Source of the DNA: Craspedostauros australis
Lineage: Eukaryota > Bacillariophyta > Bacillariophyceae > Mastogloiales > Achnanthaceae
Assembly (NCBI GenBank): GCA_026770025.1
Contig: JAMXDE010000013.1
Location: 1,736,001 to 1,800,000, forward strand
Length of the DNA: 64,000 nt
Reading direction: 5' to 3'
Shown here: positions 55,205 through 64,000 of the stretch, in pieces
Numbering within the stretch: the first letter of the stretch is position 1
Layout: the number at the start of each line of letters is the position of its first letter
The notes under the pieces: model-generated
What the model was told of the DNA's origin: nothing
What the model saw: the letters and a program-made list of their open reading frames with translations, nothing else
The model's database searches: none
Program-made: the position numbers and the translations under genes

Positions 55205-56128
55205 ATGAGGCTTCCCGTGGCCGGCTACGGACACCTGCTCTGTCTCTCCCTTGTGGTCCTGCTTGGCGCCCCAGCAGTCTGCTTTCCTCTTTCGCCATCT
55301 TCGCGCACCGAGGCGGGACATTGCGGCAATATCAAGAAGAATGAGGATGAGAATCGTAATGGGGCTGGGGCTGGCAACATCAGCCAACCCACTGAGACAA
55401 TCAGTGTATCAAGGAGAGGCTTGTGGAACCAAGCCATCTCTGCCGTTGCCCCGGTTGCTACGGTTGCTGCCATGACAGCAATCGCATTGAATCCAAAGTC
55501 GGCCCTTGCCGCCGAGGCCAGCGGTTCGGCGCCCGCCACGCTGCCTTTCCAGTCATCGGCCAAGATCTCAGCATGGCCAGGCATCGAATACCTGGAGCCG
55601 CTGGTCGAGCTCAAGCTCTCCGTGCAGGCCTTGTCGCAGGCCAGTGCTGACACGTCCAAATATCCCCTGCTTCAAAAGCGCATGGAAAAGTTCTTCCGCG
55701 GCGGTCTAATTTCGGAAAAGAACTACTACGTCGGCCTATCCTTTCAGTACATGAAACAGATCCAGTACGACAAGAATGAGCTTGGGGAGTACGCGAAGTT
55801 GGATCAAACGGAGCGGATCAATAGCATGGAGGACACCATGAAGTCGTTGCAGGCGTTGTTGACGACACTGCAGGAAAGCAGCAAGACCTCGACAGAACAG
55901 CAGCAGCAACCGTACGTCCAAGCGTATGCGCTGCAGGCCAAGCAGAATTTGGACCGTTGGTTCGCGCTGGTGCCATCAGCCGATGTGGAGAAGGCGGAAC
56001 GGCTGTTCGTCGCCACACGTCAAGCGGATGCCAATCGCAATGGGAAGTTAGAGGAGTCGGAGCTTGCCACTATGGATGAGGAGAGTCGGGAGGTATGGAA
56101 GAAACGTGTCGCTCTTGTCGGAGACTAG
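55205..56128 (+). CDS. Thylakoid-lumen PsbQ/Psb31-like protein with C-terminal EF-hand loop
   Basis: From ATG 55205 the protein has 307 residues. The N-terminus has a signal peptide (hydrophobic LLCLSLVVLLGAPAVC) followed by FPLSPSS, a phenylalanine at the cleavage site as in secondary-plastid presequences, then a transit-like stretch. A twin-arginine lumen leader follows: SRRGLWNQ, a hydrophobic core and ALA before AEAS. The mature part is a helical bundle (WPGIEYLEPLVELKLS ... KNYYVGLSFQYMKQIQYD) resembling the extrinsic PsbQ-type subunits of photosystem II in diatoms. The C-terminus adds an EF-hand-like loop, DANRNGKLEESE, and a basic end. A lumenal role in or near photosystem II is inferred. 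The upstream ATG at 55124 is less likely because it would bury the signal peptide. The EF-hand tail is not part of the usual PsbQ fold. Confidence 0.6.
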   Translation: MRLPVAGYGHLLCLSLVVLLGAPAVCFPLSPSSRTEAGHCGNIKKNEDENRNGAGAGNISQPTETISVSRRGLWNQAISAVAPVATVAAMTAIALNPKSALAAEASGSAPATLPFQSSAKISAWPGIEYLEPLVELKLSVQALSQASADTSKYPLLQKRMEKFFRGGLISEKNYYVGLSFQYMKQIQYDKNELGEYAKLDQTERINSMEDTMKSLQALLTTLQESSKTSTEQQQQPYVQAYALQAKQNLDRWFALVPSADVEKAERLFVATRQADANRNGKLEESELATMDEESREVWKKRVALVGD

Positions 56129-56638
56129 AGGATGCAGAGCCATCCGTTGGAGAAGATAGCGCGATGGAGCTCATCGAAGTTGAGCACTTGAAGATGAATC
56201 GAGTTCTTATTTACTATCTGTCAATGATTGCAACGTGTTGGTATGGACGGCGTTGTCATTTCGCTGCGGTTCGCTGCGAGCATCTTGTTCCAGAGTAGTG
56301 GCTGGTGTTCTCATGGCGATAGCAGTAGCTTCTACTATGTATGGTCCCATCGTGGCACATCAGGCAATGCCTGATACTTTACTCCCTGTCTCGGTGAAAC
56401 CTCTTTCCATATATATCCTCGTACGAGGAGACAGAGATCCCGCTGGTATGCATAGTCTACGAGTGCGCAGAAGACTGTATCCGAATAGAGAGAGAGAGAG
56501 AGAGTAGTGGTACGTTCTATACAATTTCCAAAAGGAACCAAAATTCCGGAAGAAATTGTCGCAGCAAACACACACGAATAAACAAATCAAAGAAAGACAA
56601 CAGACAGCAAAAATAACCAGTAAAACAACGAACCAACG
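56129..56638. other. 3' flank of lumen gene and LINE 5' region
   Basis: No gene. A (GA)n run lies near 56487-56505. The A-rich stretch before 56639 is probably the LINE 5' UTR; its exact start is not visible. Confidence 0.5.
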
Positions 56639-59434
56639 ATGACGACACCGAGGAGCAAGATGACGAGACCGTCAGGCCAAATGCCGATGGAAGCGTACAT
56701 CCGAGGAGCAATCAACAACAACAAAACAACAGGAGTGGAGAGAAGAGAAGGAGAGGCGCAAGATGGATTGAGCAGGAGAAGAATTGGACAGGAAACGGGC
56801 AAGAACGATGGAAAGCAAGGGAGAGGTGCACGAAAAGTCGAGTGCGCAGCGGGGAAGTACTGCAAGGGAAGAGGAAGGGCGGCAGCAGCAGTCAGGTGCA
56901 TCACGTGCGGAGAGCCGGCACACAGAGAGTGCAGGGCATGGATTCGGCCAGAGGAAGGGCTGACAACACCAAGAGGGTTCCCGGTGATCTGCAACCAATG
57001 CATTGCAAAAGAAGGAATTGAAGTCAAAAAAGAGAAAACAGGACAGCAATACGTGGGATCATCGGAAGACGCCATCCGGAGAGCATTGAGCAAGAAGTGG
57101 GGCAAGATGAAGAACGCGAAAGGTAACGACGACAGCACGACGAAGGACGGAGAAGAACTGCGGGGAGAAGAGAGTGAGAAGGTAACACAGTCACAGGAAC
57201 CGACAGCAAACGACGAGGATGGGGAAGCAGACGCAGAGGCAAGCGGAAAGCCAGGCGAGGAAGAAAGGGATGCAGAGAAAGCGGACGACAGTAGTGAAGA
57301 TGAGAACGAATGGACAGACGAATGGGAAGCGACTACAAAAGGAGGAGGAGAGGACGTGCAACGAGAGAAAGGAGGTGCAACAGGAGGGAATAAGAAGAGG
57401 ACGGCGAGAAGCCCACGACATGCGATGCAAGAGGAACAACCACACAAAAGGAAGGACCTGCGTAGAACGGGAGGAGAGAAGGAAGCTGAGGAAGCCAAAC
57501 AAGAAGATGAAAGCGAGAACAAAGAGCAAGAAGGACCAAAGGAGAACGCAATCAACAGCAGCGGCGAAGAGGTACAACAAGAGGAGGCGGCGGAACCCCA
57601 CAAACCGGAAGAAAGCATGGATTGTGATGATGCCACACAGGCAGGTAGCAATGAAAGTGGTTTGAACTGGAGGCGAACGGGCCGGGACGAGGCGGTGGAA
57701 ACGAGGTACTGCGATGTACAAATGATGATAGAGGGAGGAGACGGGGCGAACGACGCGGGAACGGCGATTGACGCAGCCATCGCGTCATGCAAGGAGTTTC
57801 TACGATCGATTCAAAGAGTGAATGCGACAGCAAAGCTCATCCCATGGAACCCCTATGAAGATCAGACCATCGTCCATGCCATGGAGTCATTTCCCACCGA
57901 CATGACCAACCTGAAGAAATTCTTCAAAGGTGTACGACCGATCTACAAGGCAGCACGAGAGAAAGGATATTTGAAGGTGAAGATCGAAGCAAAAGGGCAG
58001 ATCAGCAAAATCACAACGGAGCTGACTGACTACTTCCAGCACGTGGGAGGAAGATTCGAAGTAGCCAAAATACAGGCACCATCCACAACGACGCTCGGTT
58101 GGCTGCTGTACTCCACACGACAGATTGACGCAGACGCCCTGGAAGAGGAGCTCACCAAGCTCGCGAAGACGCAGGTCGCCATCACGTGGAAACGGATCTC
58201 GGACGGCGAGAAATACGACCCGAACCGGGATACAAAGAAAGATCCCCGGGCGTTACATGTGGAGTCGAGCACAGAAGACAGAGCTTTGGTGGCAAAGGTA
58301 CTCGAAGCGTACTACAGCACCCAGGCGAAGAAGTTCCCACTGGGGGTACGCATGCGGATCATTACACCTCTCTCAGGAATTGTCAATACCGACATGAGGA
58401 AAGGGTGGTTTGAGCTGAGAGAAAGGTAGATGGAATGGTGCCTGAATGTGGTCGCAATGACAACATACGACATCATCCCGGAGTGCCTGCAGGAGATCCC
58501 GGAAGGATCGCACCTAACGCTTCGAGAGATGATCATGAGAATCAAGTCGACCTCAGGCAACGTCCGAACGCCTCTGTTCACCTCGGTGGACAAACAGTGG
58601 AGAGGAAACGGATACGTGCTCCAATTCCACCCGGACAAAGCGGCGGAAGCCAGAATGGTCGTGAAAGGGCTGCTGGTAAGACTGACTGCCGACTACGGGA
58701 GTGATGTGGAACGAGTGTTCACTTCAATGGCCCGCGTGGAATCAAGGACGATGCGATGGGACGAAGAGTCCAAACGAGTGATCTCGGAAAAGGACAAAGA
58801 GGTCGAAGCGGCGATGACTATCGACGAGGACATGCACTTCATAACAGACAAGACACAAGAAGAGTCCAGCGACGAGGAGGAGGAGAGATTCGAGAGCAAC
58901 GTCAGAAAAGAGAAAGACTACGGAGAAGAGGACACGATTCCATCCATGAGAGACAAGAAGGCATGGCGAAAAATCAAGGAGACGAAGACAGCACAAAGAA
59001 AGAGAGCGCAGAAGAAGAAGGAGGAGGAGGCTTCGGTAGCATCATCTATCACAGAAGGAAGCAGACAGACCACAGGAACACAACGAGAGAAAGTGGCGAT
59101 ACTGCAAGAACAGATGGGGAAAATACTGGAAGCGAGAGCACAAGGGTCAGTAACATCGACACTCTCGGGAAGCACAGGCCGAACGACAGGAACGACAAGG
59201 GCGATGATGGCATCGATGCAGAGGCAGATGGAGGAGATGCAAAGAATGTTGATATCAACGAATGAGGAGAATGCAAGACTCAGGTCCGAGAGGCAAGATA
59301 TGCAAGAACGGACGGATGTAAGACCACCGACGGTCCAGTGCGATACATCAGCCATCAGAATGGGTGACAACCAGGACGAGGTGCACGACAATGAAGGGAA
59401 CGGGGAACCGCAAGGTGACCCGGAGAAGGGTTAG
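56639..59434 (+). pseudogene. LINE ORF1 protein, in-frame TAG at 58427-58429
   Basis: The frame from ATG 56639 holds 932 codons with one TAG in the middle. The first half has a basic N-terminus, a zinc-finger motif RCITCGEPAHRECRAW followed by CNQC (a PHD-like CxxCx4HxxC ... CxxC pattern), a long Glu/Lys-rich stretch and a folded domain (about 57800-58420). After the TAG the frame continues with a coherent domain (EWCLNVVAMTTYDIIPECLQ) and a coiled coil near 59200-59300. Readthrough into a natural-looking protein and absence of other stops suggest a single recent change from a Gln or Lys codon, or a readthrough stop. ORF1 proteins bind the element RNA. Confidence 0.8.
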
Positions 59435-62400
59435 ACCAACAGGGCAAGATCGACAGCCAGTGGAAGCACGGCGACCGCATCAGAGCCCGCAACGAGCGCC
59501 CACGGACGATAATGTCATACCGCGACAGCAAGACCGTGGAAACGATGAGGGAAGCAGAGGGGGAAGGATGATCAGGGTGAGGAGGAACATGCTGCGAAAG
59601 CAGACAGGGCAGCTAAGAATCGGACTACAGAACTTCGGAGGGCTGAGAAGCAAAGCAGGCGATGTAGATGAAGGGCTGAAGAGATGGATGAATGAAGGGG
59701 AGTTCGATATCTTCGGAATAACCGAGGTGAATGTGGATTGGAGAACGACAACGACAGAGAACTCACTCAAAGGAAGGATACAAGAGTGGTGGCCCACAGG
59801 TACGGCAGTGGCACGAACGGCGAACAATCAAACCAGCGAACCTGTTCATGGGAAACAATGGGGAGGAGTCGCTATGATTAGCAGATTCCAAGCTGCAATA
59901 CGAATAATGGATCAAGGGGAAGACGGCACGAAACTGGGAAGATGGGTCTGGCAACGATACCGAGGAGCACAACAACAAACGTTACGCGTGGTGACGGCAT
60001 ACAGACCGTGCAGGCCACGAAGCAAAGGGTTCCTGAATACACACGCACAGCAACGAAGATACTTCAACGAGCGGGACAAAGACAGAGAGCCAAGAACAGC
60101 GATGGTGGAAGATCTGCAAAAGGAAATCATAAAGTGGCGAAGCGACGGAGATCACATCATAGTGATAATGGACTGCAACGAAGACACGGATTCCACCACA
60201 ATGACAAGATTCAGAGCAGCAACAGGGCTTCGCAACACTATGGAGAACGCAGGCAACGACGTGCGACGGATGCCAACTCACCGCCTTGGGAAGGTACCGA
60301 TCGACGGGATATTCGCAACCGCAGCCGTGAAAGTGGAAGGAGCCGGAATGAGCAACTGGGATGAAGGAATACAAATGCGACAGGCAGACCACCGATGCCT
60401 GTGGATAGACATAAGCATGGAGGCAGTGCTGGGACAATCGATGGCGAAGCTGAGGAAAGCAGTGACAAGGAGAGTGAAGACGGAAGACCCAAGGATCGTC
60501 GATAGATTCAACATTGCCTACGCAAAGCATCTGAAACTGCACAAAGCAAGGAGGAGAGCATTCCGATTGGAACGACAAGCAGCAACAGAATGGACGACGG
60601 ACATGGAGAAAGAAGCAGAACGGTTGGATCGAATCAGAATAGAAGGGATTTGGAAAGCCGACAAAGCTTGTCGAAGGTTGAGAATGGGAGGAATCCCGTA
60701 TTCCAGGGAGTATAAGGCTGTCGAAGCCCGGATAGGCATGTGGAACAACATCGTCAGAAAAAGGAAAGGAGCCAACATTTCGTCCACCACTATCGTACGG
60801 CTTGCGAAGCGAGCTCACGAAGACAGACAAGTGAAGGAACTGATGCGAGTGAACGATGAGGACTTGACGAAGGAACAACAAGCGGCGTACGAGGCACTAC
60901 GAACGTTCCGAACAAGAGCTACGAAGGCAAGAGAGAACTGGCTGGAAGGGTTAGCGATAGCAAGAGGGAGAGCGGGGCTACAACAACAACCGAACACAGA
61001 GAAGAGTGAAACGGAGGCGACAGAGCAGCAACTACGACAGCTACGCAAGAAAGAGAGAGTGAGGGCAACGTACAAAAGGATCAGAACAGCCACAGGAAGC
61101 AATACAGCGGCAGGCATATCAATGGTGATAGCCCCGGACGGCCAAGGAAATTGGGTAGAGCGGACGGGCAAGGAGGAGATCGAGAAAGGATGTATGGAAG
61201 AGAACAAAAGGAGGTTCCGGCAAACGGAGGAAACGCCATTCATGCACGGTACACTGGCGAAGGAATTCGGGTATCTAGGAGTGACCGAGGCGGCCGAGAG
61301 AACGCTGAAAGGAGACTATCAGCCGAAATCATGGGTCGACGAAGGAGCAAAGAGATTACTGCAAGGGCTGAAATCTGTGGCCAAACAGAAAATCCCAGCA
61401 GGAATGACAACCGATGAATTCCAGCAAGGATGGAAGAAGGCCAAGGAAGATACCTCCGCAGGGCCATCAGGACTACACTTCGGGCACTTCAAGGCCATCG
61501 CTTACCATCGATCCAACTCGGATTTCGAAGCCAGCATGACGTCGGTGGCGATGAAGAGTGGGTACTCGTATAAGCGATGGCGGAGAGGAACTGATGTGGA
61601 GATCATGAAGAAGGCCAACAGCTTTCGCGTGGACAAGCTCAGAACAATTGTGCTGTTCGAAGCCGATTTCAATTTCGCGAACAAAGCCATCGGAAGGAAA
61701 GCGGCGAAGCAGGCAGAGCAGCAGAAAGGATTCGCAGAAGAACAATACGGAAGTCGGAAAAGACACCGCGCCATTGATCACGCGCTGAACAAACAACTCA
61801 CCATGGACTGGGCAAGACAAACACGGATCCCGACAGTACTGTGCACAAACGACCTAAAGAGCTGCTACGATCGGATCGTGCACTCGATAGCGTCGTTAGG
61901 ATTGCAGCGACAAGGGATAGCGCAGTCGGAAGTGGTGTGCATGTTCAGCACGCTCCAACACCTTGAGCATTACATCCGAACGGCGTATGGCGAATCCAAG
62001 CATACGTACGGAGGAAGCGGATGGGTGGTGCCTATGCAAGGTATTTACCAAGGAAACGGAGCAGGGCCTGTCATATGGGCAGTGATCTCATCGCCCATAC
62101 TGGAAGTGATGAAGAAGGAAGGGCACACCGCGCGATTTACGACAGCGGTGAGCGGCGAAGACGTGCAGATGGTAGGATATGCATTTGTGGATGACACGGA
62201 CCTCGTGGTGAATGCGCGAAAAGGGGAAGGCATACAGGAGGCAATCCAGCGCATGCAACAAAGTGTGACGAGGTGGGAAAGCCTGGCGAGAGCGACAGGA
62301 GGAGCGCTAGTCGTCGATAAATGCATGTGGTGGGCGATCGATTTCAGATGGGAAGAAGATGGATCATGGAGGTACGCAGAGGATGGCGAGAACCCGGCAA

Positions 62401-64000
62401 GCTTGATGATGCGTGGGACGACCGGGCAGCTGCAGAAGATGCCAAGAAGTGAGGCGAGTCAGGCATTTGAGACACTCGGCGTCAAACTAGCTCCGGACGG
62501 AAATGGGTCTGCGATCGAATCGACGCTGAAGGACAAGGCTGAGAAATGGGTGGAATCGGTACGGGCATGGCGAATGAGGAAAGAGGATGCAGAAGTGGCA
62601 ATGAGAACCGTGTTGATGAAGAAATTGGAATACGTTCTGCCGGTGGCGCAGCTCTCGCGAACGCAATGCGACAATGTGATGCGCCCGGTATGGAGAACGA
62701 TGATGTCAAAAATCGGATTCAACAAAGGGTTCCCCAGAGCAATGGCGTACGCGTCGCATGAGTGGCTTGGGGCCAATATGCATGAGCTTCACACAACACA
62801 GGTAGTGGAACACGTGAAGATGGTATTGGAGCACGGAAGCAGGGACAACATGACAGGCCGGTTGCTAAGGGGCAGCATACAGGCAATGAAAACTGAAGTG
62901 GGCGTAGGCAGCTCAGCGTTTGAGATCGATTTCAATAAGTGGGCATTTCTAGCGACAGATTGCTGGATCAAGACGGTCTGGCGAGAAACGCATGAGTGCA
63001 ATATCAGACTGAAGGAGAAAACAGACACGGCAGGGCCGGTCCATGCAAGAGATGAATGGTTGATGGTGGCACTAACGAGAGAAGGATATAGCAGGGAGCA
63101 ACGGATCCGACTGAATAGGTGCAGAATAGTGATGAAGGCGGTTAGCGTGGCAGATGTGGTGGAAGCAAGGAGCCGGCGAGTAGTGGCGAGAAATCCAATG
63201 GAAGAAGGAAGCAAGTGGAGAGGAAGAGAGTACATCCAATGGCCAAGGCAGGGACCCGTGCCACAGAAAGACTGGGCGCTGTGGAAACAGGCTGTGACGC
63301 GCATAGCAAAGACAGCAAGGCACAGTGAGGAGTGGGAATTGGAACAGGTCAGCGCGATACGGGCCGAGAACGGAAGAAAGCTGTGGACGCGCGAAGGGCC
63401 AAGAGAGTGGGCGGAATGGAGAAGCAAGGAAGGAATGGTTCCGGGCATGGAGCGATACCAACGCACGCAGCGAGCAGCGAGCGAGCCACCGGAAGGCGGG
63501 CGAGCAGTGTTCGTGCGGGAAATACGCCAGGAGATACATGTGGTTGGAGTCGGCGGCAGGGTCCAGCGGAGTCAGTCAAAATCAGACACACGATTAAGCA
63601 GGGCGGAAAAGCAGTGGCTGGAGGCAGTGGTTGCAGGAGAAGCAGTAGTGAGTACGGATGGATCGTTCAAAAACGGAAGAAGCACGGCGGCGTACTCACT
63701 CAACCGGCATGGGCGACGCAAGGGGTTGGTGAAAGCAGCAGCAGAGGTGCAAGGTCGCAAACAAGTGCAGAGTGCGTACCGCGCAGAGTTAGGAGGGATA
63801 CTCCAGGCGTTGCGACGAGTCGAGAGCATCATACGGCGTGACCGACAACGTCACAACATAGCCGGTAAAACGGTGATTGTGGCATGCGACAACAAAATGG
63901 CAGGCATCCACGCAGTCCAATACACACAAGATGTCGGTACGGCAGTCCAGCACTTCGACGTTCTCCGGGAGATACGAGGTATACAACGCAGGCTGCCAGT
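59391..64000 (+). CDS. LINE ORF2: AP endonuclease, reverse transcriptase, RNase H (partial)
   Basis: I checked this frame codon by codon from 59391 to the window end: no stop, at least 1,536 codons. ATG at 59391 overlaps the end of ORF1 by 44 nt. Endonuclease-like motifs: LRIGLQNFGGL, GITEVNVDW, VVTAYRPC, VIMDCNED, VPIDGIFA and a final ADHRCLWID. Reverse transcriptase: SAGPSGLHFGHFKA, TNDLKSCYDRI (motif A), QGIYQGNGAGP (motif B) and AFVDDTD (motif C, FVDD in place of YxDD). RNase H: STDGSFKNGRS, YRAELGGIL and VACDNKMAG. It copies the LINE RNA by target-primed reverse transcription. The clade is not assigned; the PSGxHxGHxK stretch resembles a reverse transcriptase type that I associate with stramenopiles. 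Confidence 0.92.
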   Translation, partial: MKGTGNRKVTRRRVRPTGQDRQPVEARRPHQSPQRAPTDDNVIPRQQDRGNDEGSRGGRMIRVRRNMLRKQTGQLRIGLQNFGGLRSKAGDVDEGLKRWMNEGEFDIFGITEVNVDWRTTTTENSLKGRIQEWWPTGTAVARTANNQTSEPVHGKQWGGVAMISRFQAAIRIMDQGEDGTKLGRWVWQRYRGAQQQTLRVVTAYRPCRPRSKGFLNTHAQQRRYFNERDKDREPRTAMVEDLQKEIIKWRSDGDHIIVIMDCNEDTDSTTMTRFRAATGLRNTMENAGNDVRRMPTHRLGKVPIDGIFATAAVKVEGAGMSNWDEGIQMRQADHRCLWIDISMEAVLGQSMAKLRKAVTRRVKTEDPRIVDRFNIAYAKHLKLHKARRRAFRLERQAATEWTTDMEKEAERLDRIRIEGIWKADKACRRLRMGGIPYSREYKAVEARIGMWNNIVRKRKGANISSTTIVRLAKRAHEDRQVKELMRVNDEDLTKEQQAAYEALRTFRTRATKARENWLEGLAIARGRAGLQQQPNTEKSETEATEQQLRQLRKKERVRATYKRIRTATGSNTAAGISMVIAPDGQGNWVERTGKEEIEKGCMEENKRRFRQTEETPFMHGTLAKEFGYLGVTEAAERTLKGDYQPKSWVDEGAKRLLQGLKSVAKQKIPAGMTTDEFQQGWKKAKEDTSAGPSGLHFGHFKAIAYHRSNSDFEASMTSVAMKSGYSYKRWRRGTDVEIMKKANSFRVDKLRTIVLFEADFNFANKAIGRKAAKQAEQQKGFAEEQYGSRKRHRAIDHALNKQLTMDWARQTRIPTVLCTNDLKSCYDRIVHSIASLGLQRQGIAQSEVVCMFSTLQHLEHYIRTAYGESKHTYGGSGWVVPMQGIYQGNGAGPVIWAVISSPILEVMKKEGHTARFTTAVSGEDVQMVGYAFVDDTDLVVNARKGEGIQEAIQRMQQSVTRWESLARATGGALVVDKCMWWAIDFRWEEDGSWRYAEDGENPASLMMRGTTGQLQKMPRSEASQAFETLGVKLAPDGNGSAIESTLKDKAEKWVESVRAWRMRKEDAEVAMRTVLMKKLEYVLPVAQLSRTQCDNVMRPVWRTMMSKIGFNKGFPRAMAYASHEWLGANMHELHTTQVVEHVKMVLEHGSRDNMTGRLLRGSIQAMKTEVGVGSSAFEIDFNKWAFLATDCWIKTVWRETHECNIRLKEKTDTAGPVHARDEWLMVALTREGYSREQRIRLNRCRIVMKAVSVADVVEARSRRVVARNPMEEGSKWRGREYIQWPRQGPVPQKDWALWKQAVTRIAKTARHSEEWELEQVSAIRAENGRKLWTREGPREWAEWRSKEGMVPGMERYQRTQRAASEPPEGGRAVFVREIRQEIHVVGVGGRVQRSQSKSDTRLSRAEKQWLEAVVAGEAVVSTDGSFKNGRSTAAYSLNRHGRRKGLVKAAAEVQGRKQVQSAYRAELGGILQALRRVESIIRRDRQRHNIAGKTVIVACDNKMAGIHAVQYTQDVGTAVQHFDVLREIRGIQRRLP

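Larger units (their letters stand above)
56639..64000 (+). mobile_element. Non-LTR retrotransposon (LINE), 3' end outside window
   Basis: Two overlapping frames: ORF1 with a PHD-like finger and basic/acidic regions, and ORF2 with AP-endonuclease-like, reverse transcriptase and RNase H domains. No LTR is seen. The coding strand is markedly A/G-rich, unlike the host genes. Confidence 0.92.

Noticed and set aside
56587-57792. 401-codon minus-strand frame, Ser/Phe/Leu-rich
   Set aside because: Antisense of LINE ORF1, produced by the A/G-rich coding strand, which gives few stops on the C/T-rich opposite strand.
59982-60881. 299-codon minus-strand frame
   Set aside because: Antisense of LINE ORF2, same compositional cause.

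Overview
The window looks like nuclear DNA of a diatom or a close stramenopile relative. The evidence is spliceosomal introns of about 80-260 bp, a plastid protein with a signal peptide, transit peptide and twin-arginine lumen leader, Ty1/copia polyproteins of the type common in diatoms, and a PHD-finger LINE. No species is claimed. At least two thirds of the window is mobile DNA. Host genes form three islands.

Left part (1-11.9 kb). A long minus-strand copia Gag-Pol (element A) is open from 5097 and runs off the left edge. Its initiator-tRNA primer site and probable LTR follow. Next come a small conserved-looking hypothetical gene, a two-exon acidic hypothetical gene, a two-exon PIF/Harbinger-type DDE transposase, a cluster of GATTCAGAACGG motifs and a minisatellite.

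Middle (11.9-32.6 kb). This is a retrotransposon pile-up. Element B is a relative of A with two in-frame TGA codons. Its 3' LTR is fused to element C, a 5'-truncated copia. C is split by element D, a full-length copia with LTRs that read identical and a 6-bp target duplication. C then resumes and ends in its own LTR. After C comes a solo LTR inserted inside an older LTR fragment of the same family.

33.8-40.99 kb. A 2.7-kb element with inverted termini flanked by TA is followed by a four-exon gene for a secreted/type I membrane protein with a cytoplasmic EF-hand, then a hypothetical ORF and a mariner-like transposase relic.

40.98-48.88 kb. Element F, a second full-length copy of the D family, lies in the opposite orientation inside the mariner relic. 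D and F therefore form an inverted pair around the EF-hand gene.

Right part (50-64 kb). A two-exon AAA/STAND-type ATPase gene is divergent from a thylakoid-lumen PsbQ-like gene with a C-terminal EF-hand loop. A non-LTR retrotransposon follows, with ORF1 (PHD-like finger, in-frame TAG) and ORF2 (endonuclease, reverse transcriptase, RNase H), and runs off the right edge.

Exon joins were chosen by splice consensus and exact reading-frame agreement. Family names come from motif recognition only; no database search was run.
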